Source: an uncultured bacterium (GTDB lineage: Bacteria > Myxococcota_A > UBA9042 > PHBI01). From it: a stretch of 33,413 bases of DNA. The stretch is taken from assembly GCA_938040325.1 (NCBI GenBank), contig CALHXW010000296.1, positions 1-33,413 of the forward strand. Reading direction: 5' to 3'. The translations under genes were made by a program, and so were the position numbers. A model generated the notes under the pieces. That model saw only the letters and a program-made list of their open reading frames with translations. It was not told the origin of the DNA and ran no database searches. Positions 7,055-15,600 of this stretch are shown here, one piece after another (within the stretch, counting starts at the first letter, position 1; every line of letters starts with the position of its first letter).

Positions 7055-8680
7055 CTACGTGGCGGTAGCCGCCGGCGGGTCAAGGCGCAAGCTCGCAACA
7101 AAGCAGGCACCTGGCTGGCTCGCGACCAAGGTCAGGTCGCCGCCGTGGAGTCGCGCCAGGCGCCGTGCGATGTCGAGTCCGATGCCCGTGCCGCTGACTC
7201 CCTCGTTGACGCGGCTCGTAAGGCGCTGGAACGGCTCGAAGATTCGCTCGCGCTCGGTCTCGGGGATGCCGGGTCCAAAGTCGCGGACCGTGATCTTGGC
7301 CCACTCCCCCTCGCGGCTCGTGCTCACAACGACACGCTCGCCGGTGGCGGCGTACTTCTCGGCGTTGCTCAGCAGGTTGGACACGATGTGGGTGAGTGCA
7401 TCCGGATCGGCAATCCCAACCCCGATTGTCCCGTCGAGCTCGACGGCAAGCTTTGCCTTCGCGAGGCTTCCGCGCTGGGCATCGACCGTCGTGGCGATGA
7501 CCTTGTCCAGGTCGACCGAGCGAGGGCGGAGCTCTAGTGCGTCCTGCTGGTCGCGCGAGAACGTCAGCACGTTGTGAATGAGTCGGGACAGCCGAGCGGT
7601 CTCCTCGTTGATGACCGAGAGGTTGCGCGCGACGGGATCGCGCTTGACCTCGTCGGGCGTGAGATCGTCCACGTCGAGCTGACCGCTGAGGAGCTCGGCG
7701 TAGAGCCGGATGTTGGTCAGCGGTGTCTTGAGCTCGTGGCTGACCTGGTTGACGAACGAGACCCGCTGGGCCGCGACCGCCATCTCGCGACGCCTCTGCC
7801 GGTAGAGCAGCACGGCCACTAGCATCAGAGCGACCGCGATTCCGAGCAGGCCCGCGAGGAGTCCGCCCCAGCCGGCTGCCGGCGCGTCGGGTAGGGCATC
7901 GGGCGCGCTGTAGTGACGAAGGCTCCATGCGGCCAGCGGGCTGCTCAGCGGTAGCGTCACCCGCGCAGACTCATCCTTGCCAGGCCGGTACGTTCCCCAC
8001 TCGTAGAGCGATGCACCGTTGGCGTCGCTCAGCGTCGTGAGGCTGTCGAACGAGCCGTCTGCAAACGCTTTTGTCGACGGTAGGTAGGCGACGAGGTCGC
8101 TCAAGAGGCGAATCCGCGACAGCTCTGCGGCCACGATGCGCTTGCCGGACCGGCGCCAGAAGATCAGGTTCAGCCCGCTGCCGTGGTAGTAGGTGAGCCA
8201 GCCCTCGTCAGCACGGGCGGATCCGTCGCGCGTGCTCTCGTCGGCCTTGGCCCGGATCGCCGCGTCCAGTGCTCCGTCCTGCCAGATCGGCCGCGTTCGC
8301 TCGACCAGCTCTCGCTCGAAGCTCGTGAGGACGCCGCTGTTGAGAGGCGGGAACTGGAGCTTGCCGTCGGCCGAGCCGACCACCAGCACGTCGACGTCGC
8401 GGGCGTTGGCCTTGAGGTAGTTCCGGATCGCCTTCGGCGTCATCGGAAGGGGCTCAACGACACGGCGCAGGCGTCGTTGGTGCTCCTCCATGAACCGAAT
8501 GATGGTGCCGTCGACCTCGCGCAGGCGGTCTTCAAGCAGCACCGAGACCTGGCGCTTGGCAGTCGCTTCCTGCTCGCCGACGTAGCGCACGCCGAGCCAG
8601 GCGAGCGCCGCGATCGGCAGGACGACCATGGCCGTCAGCAGCGCGACCAAGCGCCAAGGCTGGGACCCACTACGCCGCAT
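7055..8680 (-). CDS. Membrane sensor histidine kinase
   Basis: 541 residues. Two membrane helices (about 11-33 and 272-293) bracket an extracytoplasmic sensor domain of about 235 residues with no family I recognise. The cytoplasmic part has the HisKA H-box with phospho-acceptor His315 (FVNQVSHELKTPLTNIR). The ATPase domain has the N-box NLLSNAEKYA (about 435-444), the G1 box DFGPGIPE (about 467), the F-box FEPFQR and the G2 box GTGIGLDIA (about 498-506). All catalytic motifs look intact. The start at 8680 has a GGGG-type ribosome site 4 nt upstream. It is 18 nt behind the vWA gene and 61 nt ahead of the response regulator, so the set is most likely one operon. The large periplasmic domain would face the same compartment as the exported vWA protein. 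Confidence 0.94.
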   Translation of the reverse strand: MRRSGSQPWRLVALLTAMVVLPIAALAWLGVRYVGEQEATAKRQVSVLLEDRLREVDGTIIRFMEEHQRRLRRVVEPLPMTPKAIRNYLKANARDVDVLVVGSADGKLQFPPLNSGVLTSFERELVERTRPIWQDGALDAAIRAKADESTRDGSARADEGWLTYYHGSGLNLIFWRRSGKRIVAAELSRIRLLSDLVAYLPSTKAFADGSFDSLTTLSDANGASLYEWGTYRPGKDESARVTLPLSSPLAAWSLRHYSAPDALPDAPAAGWGGLLAGLLGIAVALMLVAVLLYRQRRREMAVAAQRVSFVNQVSHELKTPLTNIRLYAELLSGQLDVDDLTPDEVKRDPVARNLSVINEETARLSRLIHNVLTFSRDQQDALELRPRSVDLDKVIATTVDAQRGSLAKAKLAVELDGTIGVGIADPDALTHIVSNLLSNAEKYAATGERVVVSTSREGEWAKITVRDFGPGIPETERERIFEPFQRLTSRVNEGVSGTGIGLDIARRLARLHGGDLTLVASQPGACFVASLRLDPPAATAT

Positions 8681-8698
8681 TTGACCCCGCGGCCTCTT

Positions 8699-10069
8699 CT
8701 AAAAGAGCCCGCCGCGGTAGGTCTTTTTGAAGTTGCGGTGCTTCATCTTCTTGCGTCGCTGATTCCACGCCTCGCCCTCTAGATTGCTTGCGTCTGCATC
8801 GTTGTCGACCCCGTCTTTCATGAGGCCAGGCGCCTTCCAGAGGTTGCCTTGCTCATCGAGGTAGCGCGCGTTGTCCTTAAGCAGCTGTCGCGCTTCTGCG
8901 ATGCGACCGTTATCACGAAGCGCCATGGCCTGCTCGTTCCTCTGGGTGGCGAGCTGCTCGGCCACCAGGACCTTGACCTTGCGGTTCGCGCTGCCGGTGA
9001 CGGCCGCCATGTCCTCGGTCAGACCCGCCGAGACGGTGGCAGCCAGCGTGTCAGCCGCACCGGTGCCCACGTTATGAAACGACACCGCGATATCGGCGAC
9101 CGCGGCACTCTTGCCGGTGAGGTCTTTCGACTGAAGCTCGACGACGAACTCCTCGGTAGCTGCCGAGTAGAGCTGAGCGATCTGGAGCGACACCCGGTTG
9201 CCCTGGATCTCGACGCCCTCGCTGAGAGCTCGCACGGGCCGAAAGCCGTCCTTGAGCGTGATGGTCACAACGGCTTCCTTGGCAACGATCGAGGCCAGAC
9301 TGCCGAAGCCTTTCTTAAAGAGGGTCGTCAGCTGGCGAGGGTGCTCGACGAAGGCATGCTGCCCGCCGCTGGTCGACGCCAGCGACACCATCAGGTCCTC
9401 GTTGTAGTCGAGGCCGAGGCCGACTGTCGTCACCGAGATCCCCTCGCGGCGCAGGCTGCGGCCCAGACGCGCGAGCTCGCCCGGCGAGGAAGGACCGATG
9501 TTGGCGCGGCCATCGCTCAGCAGCACGACGCGGTTGACCCGGCCTGCTTCGAAGAACTTGCGCACCTCGGCCGCGCCTTTGCTGGTGCCACCGAAGAGCG
9601 CGGTCGAGCCACCTGCCGAGAGCTGGTTGATGCCGCGCTCAATGACCGCTCGGTCGCTCGCTTTCGTGGCGGGCACCAGGACGCGGACCGTGTTGTCGTA
9701 GGCCACGACGCTGACGATGTCGTTGGGACGCAGCTCGTCGAGGGCTGCGAGCGCGGCATCTTTGGCGCGGGCGATCTTGGCACCGGCCATCGAGCTCGAC
9801 TTGTCGAGGACAATGGCAACATTCATCGGTGCTCGGTCGCGGGTCGTGTCCACGTCACCGCCACGAAGCGCGATCCGAAGGTAGCTCTTGTGGGCAACGT
9901 TCGCTGGTAGAAGCTGGGTGTCGAGCGATGCATCCAGGGTGATGGGCGCTGCCGCGACGGCGATGCCAGAGATGCCCACAAGCAGGGCGCAAATCGCGGC
10001 GCCAACGAGTGCAGAACGGCGGGTCCGGCGCTGCGGCGAGGCGTCTCGTGAGGTCGATTTCTTGAGCAT
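8699..10069 (-). CDS. Exported von Willebrand factor type A (vWA) domain protein
   Basis: 456 residues. The ATG at 10069 is preceded by GGAGG with a 6-nt spacer; a GTG at 10075 overlaps that site and is rejected. Residues about 16-42 form a signal peptide or N-terminal anchor (RRTRR, then a hydrophobic segment ending AVAAA). The vWA domain (about 80-260) has a complete metal-ion-dependent adhesion site: DKSSS at 89-93, the Thr in GGSTALF and the Asp in LLSDGRAN. It is followed by a beta-rich domain (about 265-370), a helical segment (about 375-425) and a very basic tail (RRKKMKHRNFKKTYRG). vWA domains bind protein ligands through the bound metal. As first gene of the operon with the histidine kinase, it may present or modulate the signal sensed in the periplasm; that link is inference. 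Confidence 0.9.
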   Translation of the reverse strand: MLKKSTSRDASPQRRTRRSALVGAAICALLVGISGIAVAAAPITLDASLDTQLLPANVAHKSYLRIALRGGDVDTTRDRAPMNVAIVLDKSSSMAGAKIARAKDAALAALDELRPNDIVSVVAYDNTVRVLVPATKASDRAVIERGINQLSAGGSTALFGGTSKGAAEVRKFFEAGRVNRVVLLSDGRANIGPSSPGELARLGRSLRREGISVTTVGLGLDYNEDLMVSLASTSGGQHAFVEHPRQLTTLFKKGFGSLASIVAKEAVVTITLKDGFRPVRALSEGVEIQGNRVSLQIAQLYSAATEEFVVELQSKDLTGKSAAVADIAVSFHNVGTGAADTLAATVSAGLTEDMAAVTGSANRKVKVLVAEQLATQRNEQAMALRDNGRIAEARQLLKDNARYLDEQGNLWKAPGLMKDGVDNDADASNLEGEAWNQRRKKMKHRNFKKTYRGGLF

Positions 10070-10229
10070 GGTCACCCTCCAGGGGCGAGGCCGACGCGGA
10101 GGTCAGCGTTGAAAAGGGAGCGTACGCGATGCCACCTTTCTATGGAGTATGACGCAGCCGTTGGTCGTATCGTCGTCACGGAGTTGTAAAACGTTTGTGC
10201 ACGTTGGCCGTGGCGGGTCGGAAGCCGGA

Positions 10230-11462
10230 TCACGGGGCGAGCTCGGTGGGCCGAGTTGGGATGTCGGCCGGCTGCTCGGCCACCCAGAGCACGCCGACAC
10301 ACGCGATCGCCAGGGTCGGGTCGTTCGTCGCAAGAGCGCCGCGAATGAGCCGACCGCTGGCGTCTCGTTGCGTGGGCAGGTGGGAGCGAGCCCGCTGGCA
10401 CAGCCCGACGAAGCCGTCCGCCTTAGCGCGCTTGGCGTCCGAGCGTGTGTAGAGCCGCCAGTGCCCCACCGAGCCTGGAGCGATGAGCGCCGACAGCGCC
10501 TGGCCGAGCCGACCCATGGTGAAGCGTGGATTCACTTCGAGCAGCGGCTTCAAGCGCAAGGTCCCGCGGTCGTCAAACACCATCATGTCGACGCTCGCCG
10601 GTCCCTCATACCGGGCGCTTCGCAGCACACGGGCAACGGGCGCAGCGATCTGGTGACGGTGCTCGGCGATACGGCTGAGGAGATCCGAGATGCGCGGGCT
10701 CGCGGGCCACGGACCGAGCAGTGGGCCGAGGTAGCGTCCGCGGCTGTCGGCCCAAAATCGCGTCACGTCGACCTCCAGGGCATCTCCGTGGACCGATAGC
10801 TGCAGCGACAGATCGTCGACACGCTCGCGCCAGGGCTCGACAACGACCCGGCCGAGCTCGAGTGCGCCGGCCACGAACCGTCTGGCGTGGTCATCGAGGG
10901 CGTCGAGCCTCATGGCCCCGCGGCCTGCGGTGCCAAACGCCGCCTTGATCACGGCTGGGCCTTCGATGCGTGCCAGCGCCGCGGTCACCTCGGCAAGGCT
11001 TGCGGCAGCGACGCCGACATCGCTGGCGCCAATGACCTCGGGGATAGGCCCCTGCAGCGTCTCGCAGAGCTCAGCGCAGGCGGCGAGCCAGGTGTCCTTG
11101 GCGTAGAGCTCACGCCAAGCCGGAATCCAGTGATCCGAGGTCTGCATGAGCCGCGCGACGTCTGGGCTCCAGCCCCACGGAGACGGGACCTTCGCCGGCT
11201 CTGGTCCGCGGACGAACGTCGGCAGAGCGAGGCCGGAAGCGACCAGCGCGTCCAGCCAAGCTCCGGCGGGATCCACGTCGGTCCAAACGGCGTCGCCGCG
11301 AGCCGCGTTGGCGAAGAACATCGGAAGGCAGTCGAGATCCGCACGCAACGCTTGAATGCTGCTTGGCGGACAGTAGCCGGGAGCGCCCCGTGCGGCCTCG
11401 GCTTCGGCGCTTGGGTTGAACACCCAGAGATGTGGCTGCTGGGCTCGTGCAGCCGCGGTCAT
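10230..11462 (-). CDS. ATP-grasp domain protein, possible carboxylate-amine ligase
   Basis: 410 residues. The ATG at 11462 overlaps the stop of the upstream hydrolase gene as ATGA, so the two are translationally coupled. The N-terminal region (about 10-140) is of unknown type. The ATP-grasp fold is indicated by PAVIKAAFGTAGRGAMR (about 169-185), where Lys173 and the Gly-rich loop would bind ATP. Further signs are the hinge segment VVVEPW (about 206-211), SVDMMVF with Asp292, and LLEVNPRFTMGRLGQAL with the metal ligands Glu309 and Asn311. Enzymes of this fold join a carboxylate to an amine or thiol through an acyl phosphate. The substrate cannot be read from the sequence. Genes for the vWA operon begin 160 nt downstream, so this is probably a separate unit. 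Confidence 0.8.
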   Translation of the reverse strand: MTAAARAQQPHLWVFNPSAEAEAARGAPGYCPPSSIQALRADLDCLPMFFANAARGDAVWTDVDPAGAWLDALVASGLALPTFVRGPEPAKVPSPWGWSPDVARLMQTSDHWIPAWRELYAKDTWLAACAELCETLQGPIPEVIGASDVGVAAASLAEVTAALARIEGPAVIKAAFGTAGRGAMRLDALDDHARRFVAGALELGRVVVEPWRERVDDLSLQLSVHGDALEVDVTRFWADSRGRYLGPLLGPWPASPRISDLLSRIAEHRHQIAAPVARVLRSARYEGPASVDMMVFDDRGTLRLKPLLEVNPRFTMGRLGQALSALIAPGSVGHWRLYTRSDAKRAKADGFVGLCQRARSHLPTQRDASGRLIRGALATNDPTLAIACVGVLWVAEQPADIPTRPTELAP

Positions 11463-12358
11463 GGGGCGACGGTCCCGTGGATCCACGCGGCAATCCGCTG
11501 CCAGATGGCCCGCGAGTCGGGGCTCGTGAGGGGTTTCATGTGGTCCGGATCGGCGAGTCCGTTCGGATCGGGCGCTAGCTCCCAGAAGGTAGTGGGGCCA
11601 CCGAGCCGGTTGGCAAGGCCGCGTGCGGCAGCCTCCGTGCACATCAATCGGTCGTGGGCGCCGTGGATGACCAGGGTCGGGGGCGTCACGTTGGCAAGCC
11701 CGGCGATAAAGTCGTGGTGGCCGTCGCGGCTCTTGGCGCCTCGCAGCGCCCACCGCAAGAAGCTGTGCACGTAGGTCGGTGCCTCGTCGTTGTTGCCCAT
11801 GCGCAGCGCCTTGCTTGGGAAGCGCCCCGCGACTGCAGTGACCGCCGAGAAGCCCATGAGCGTGAGGACCTTGCGGTACCACGTCAGGCGGCTCGGCTCG
11901 AGCTCACGGACCCAAAAGTTGGCGCCGACCAAGACGAGCGCGTCGACGTCAGTGAGGCCGTAGCAGCCGATCGAGACGGTGGTGGCATGCCCGCCCAGCG
12001 ACTGGCCCACGATGACGAAGGGCAGGCCAGGGTGACGTGCGCGGACCCACGCCGCGGCTGTCGGGATGTCCACAGACGCGATGTCTTCGTAGCTCCAGTC
12101 GAGACGGCGGCTCGCGTTAGACGGCGGCTCTGCTTCGCCGTGGCCCCGCAGGTCGAGGGTATAGGTCGCAAGCCCTTGCTGCGCGAGAGACGTGGCAAAC
12201 CCTTGCCCCCGGGGGCGGTCCAACGAGCCCCGGTGGACCATCATCGCGGGAATGGCGAGCACCGCGGCTCTCGGCTCACGGGTGGTGAACTCTCCGAGTG
12301 CGAGACGCCAGCCGTCGGCGGTCGCGACGTAGTGGGTGGTCGCCATGGGGCGAATCAT
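11459..12358 (-). CDS. Alpha/beta hydrolase
   Basis: 299 residues from the ATG at 12358; an in-frame ATG at 12346 (protein starting MATTHYVA) is an equally plausible start because neither has a clear ribosome site. The catalytic triad is visible: nucleophile Ser120 in GQSLGG, Asp236 in HGAHDRLM and His273 in PDHMKP. An early hydrophobic strand is followed by a His residue (AVLAIPAMMVHRGS) that may belong to the oxyanion-hole region. There is no signal peptide. The family contains esterases, lipases and acyltransferases; the closest pattern is a lysophospholipase or serine-aminopeptidase-like hydrolase. Its 4-nt overlap with the ATP-grasp gene suggests they act in one pathway, for example forming and releasing or modifying an acyl or peptide product. 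Confidence 0.85.
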   Translation of the reverse strand: MIRPMATTHYVATADGWRLALGEFTTREPRAAVLAIPAMMVHRGSLDRPRGQGFATSLAQQGLATYTLDLRGHGEAEPPSNASRRLDWSYEDIASVDIPTAAAWVRARHPGLPFVIVGQSLGGHATTVSIGCYGLTDVDALVLVGANFWVRELEPSRLTWYRKVLTLMGFSAVTAVAGRFPSKALRMGNNDEAPTYVHSFLRWALRGAKSRDGHHDFIAGLANVTPPTLVIHGAHDRLMCTEAAARGLANRLGGPTTFWELAPDPNGLADPDHMKPLTSPDSRAIWQRIAAWIHGTVAP

Positions 12359-12651
12359 GGGGCGAAGTGCAGGCGCTCGGAAAGGCGAAACTTGGGGGCA
12401 GCGCCCGCAGTGAGACCGTTTGACCGTTCCCCACGATCAAAACTCGCGCTCGGCTCGCGGTCCGGTTTGGAGTTGCTTCGATTGAATGGCGAATCGTCGA
12501 AGTGCGTTGCGTCGAGTCGGCCCGCAGATGTTCACGTTCCGTTAAATTTTGGGCTCTCGCGGGCCTTTCCTGCGGCCGGCTCCGAGTGTAAAAGGACCTG
12601 TGCCCCTCCCGGTTCGTTTCAGAGCCGACACTCCCCAAAGCAGGATCCCAC
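12359..12651. other. Divergent intergenic region between hydrolase and PAS/coiled-coil gene
   Basis: 293 bases without a gene. It must hold the promoters for both divergent units. It contains AT-rich islands unusual for this window (GTTAAATTTT near 12541-12550 and TGTAAAAGG near 12588-12596), the latter a possible -10 region for the plus-strand gene. No convincing -35 partner or operator was found. Confidence 0.3.
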
Positions 12652-15600
12652 ATGGTCGCCAACGTTCCGCCGACAGAAGGTGGTAGCGGCGCTACGCGCG
12701 CGTCATCGTTAAAGACGAAGCGCATGACGTGGCTCCGCCAGCAGCTCTTGGAGCTGCGCGTCGGCGTGGGCTCAGAGCGTGACCCCGTCGACCTCTCGCT
12801 GCGCCGAATCGACGCGATGATCATCGAGGTCACGAGCCTCGACAGCAAGGTGGCAGCGTCCAGAAGCGACATGCAAAACTTGGTGTTTGCGGTGGACGCA
12901 GGGCTCGTCGTGCTCGACCGGGACGGCTACGTCCAGCAGTCCAACGACGAAGCCAAAGAGCTGCTCGGCGCGACGCCGAACGCCCGAACATCGCTGAGTG
13001 ACCTGATCGACCCCGATGTTGCGCGGGACGTCCTGGCCACCGCCGTCAGCCGCGGCTTCGTCAAGCCGACGCCGACAACCGCCACCGAGTCCGACGCCAC
13101 GATCGACATCGCGTGCGTCGCGCTTGAGGTCGAGGATGGCCATGCGAAGGGGTTCATGTGCGTGCTCAGCGCGCCGGCGGCGCCGGCAGCAGCGACGCCC
13201 GACAGCGACGAGCAGCTCAGCGAGCTTCGCGCAGCGCTGGACGCCGAGAGAGAGCGAGCCGAGGCCCTCGCCGCCGAGGGTGCGCGACTTGAGAACGAGC
13301 GCCGCGGCCTCCAAGCCCGTGTGGAGAGCTTGGAGCGCGATCTGTCGGAGCAGCGAGCGCTCCAGCGCTCGAACGCGGACGCGCGGCGCGCGCGACTCGA
13401 CAACCTCGCCCACGAGACCGATGCGCGTGCGGCCCACTTCGCACGTCGCCACGAGGCGGAGCATCGCGCCCTCCAGGCAGCGCTCAACAGCGCGAGCGCC
13501 TCGCTCGACGGCGATGCGCAAGACGTCCAGCTCGAGCAGATCGCCCAAGCGACCGAGCGCCATGATGACACACGCCAGGCTTACGAGGCCGAGCTGCGTC
13601 GGCTTGAGTCGGCCCTCGGCCAGAGTCGGGAGGCGCTTCGCGACGAGCGCGATGCGCGCAGCCGCCTCGCCCAGGACCGTGATCGTGTGGCCGCAGAGCT
13701 ACGCGTCGCCCGCGCCGAGGCCGATGCGCTGCTCGAAGGCGGTCCCGAGCACATCGAGCTCGAGGCCGCGCTCGACGCCGCCAAAGAACGGATCGACCGG
13801 ATGGTCGTCGACATGCGTGCTCAGCAGCAGCGGCTTGAGAAGGTCGTCGAGAAGCTGGTCCGCCGCGAGGAAGAGGTGGACCGCCTCCGGCGCGAGCGAG
13901 ATGAGGTGGAAGGCATCGCCAGACGGCTACGCGGTGAGCTGGAGGTCCTTCGCGCTCAACAGCAGACTGACAGCGATGTACTGAAGGCAGCTGCGCGCGA
14001 GGCGCGCGGGATGGCTGAGCAGAAGGCCAATGAGCTGGCAGCGATCCAGCGCGACCTTGAAGCGCGCGGCGTCGAGCTACGGCGCGAGTTCGATCGGCAG
14101 CGCTCGCTCCTCGATGGCCAAGTGGAGGAGCTCGAACGGCGCAACAAGGCGTCGGAGCGGGAGCGCGAGCGCCTTGAAGACAAGTTCGGAGCGGTCGCGA
14201 AGGAACGCGACGCGCTGATCAAGCGGGTCTCGGAGCTTGAGACGCTCAGCGCCTCCACCGACGAGCGTGCTCGGGAGCGGGTGGGGCAGCTTGAGTCTGA
14301 GCTTGCCGCCCGCACCGCGCGCATCGACGAGTACGAGCAGCAGATCGCCGGCGGCAATGAGTCGCTGAACGCGGCTCAGCGCGACCTGTCCCAGGCCCGG
14401 AGTGCCGTGGCGGAGATGGAGCGGGTCCTGGCCGAGCGTGAGCGTGAGCTCTCGGCGGTGTCGGACCGAGTCGCCGCCATCTCCGGGCGGCACGAGGCCC
14501 TCGAAGCGGCGCACCAGACGGTGCTCGGCGAGTTTGAGGCTGCACGCACCAGCCTGGCTGCAACGCGTCGGGACGCCGCGGAGTGGGAAGAGTCGGCCAC
14601 CCGCATGAGCAAAGAGCGCAGCGAGCTGGCGGCCGAGCTTGAGGGACTGCGCCGTGAGGCCGGTGCTGACGTTGAAAAGGCCCACCAAGAGCTTGCGCAG
14701 CTCAAGGCGCAGCTGACGTCGAGTGACGAGCGCTTCACCGTGCTCGAGACGGCGTACGAACAGCGTGGCGAAGAGGTGGAGACGCTTCGTCGTCACATCG
14801 ATGGCGAGCGGAATCACCTGCGCGAGCTTGAAGACCAGATCGGCACCCTTCGCGGGGAGCGTGACGAGCTGACCGCTCGTATCAGTGCTGCCGAGCACCT
14901 CAACAGCAGCCGCGAGAAGCAGCTTGAGCGCGAGCTAGAAGAGGTTCGCGAGGCACTGGAGGCGAGCGAGCGGGCGCACCGAGACTCCGAAGCGGAGCTC
15001 CAGGCGGCCGGGATCAGCCTGGCCGAGCGCGCCAAGCTCGAAGAGCAGGCCCGACAGGAGCTCGCCGAGAGCCGCCGCGAGCTGCGCGAGCTGTCAGTCG
15101 CGCGCGAGACGATCGAGGCCGACTTTGCGGCCTCTCAGCGCGAGCTAGAAGAGCTCAAGCAGACGGCCGACCAGCTGCTCGCCGACAGTGAGTCGACGGC
15201 CAGAACGCAGCTCGATGAGCTCAAGAAAGACGCCCAGAAGGCCATCGACACGCTGCGCGCCGACCTGGACGCAGCCCGGAGCTCGCATGAGGAGCTCACC
15301 GTGGAGCTCGGGCGACGACAGGAGCGGCTCGACATGGTCGAGGCCGAGCTCGCGGACCGTCGGCAAGCCTCGGAGGCTGCAGAGGGTTCGCTTGCGGCCA
15401 GCCGTGAGCAGCTGGAGCAACATCAGGCGCAGCTCGTGACGCTTGAGACCGAGCTCCGGGAGCGTCGGCAGGCCGCGGAAGCCGCCGAGTCCTCGCTGGC
15501 TGCAGCTCGCGAAGAGCTTGAGGTCGCGCAAGCGAGTGCGGCTGGATCCCGCGAAGCGATTGAGACACTTCAGCGCGAGGAAGAGCGGCTCAACGCGAAG

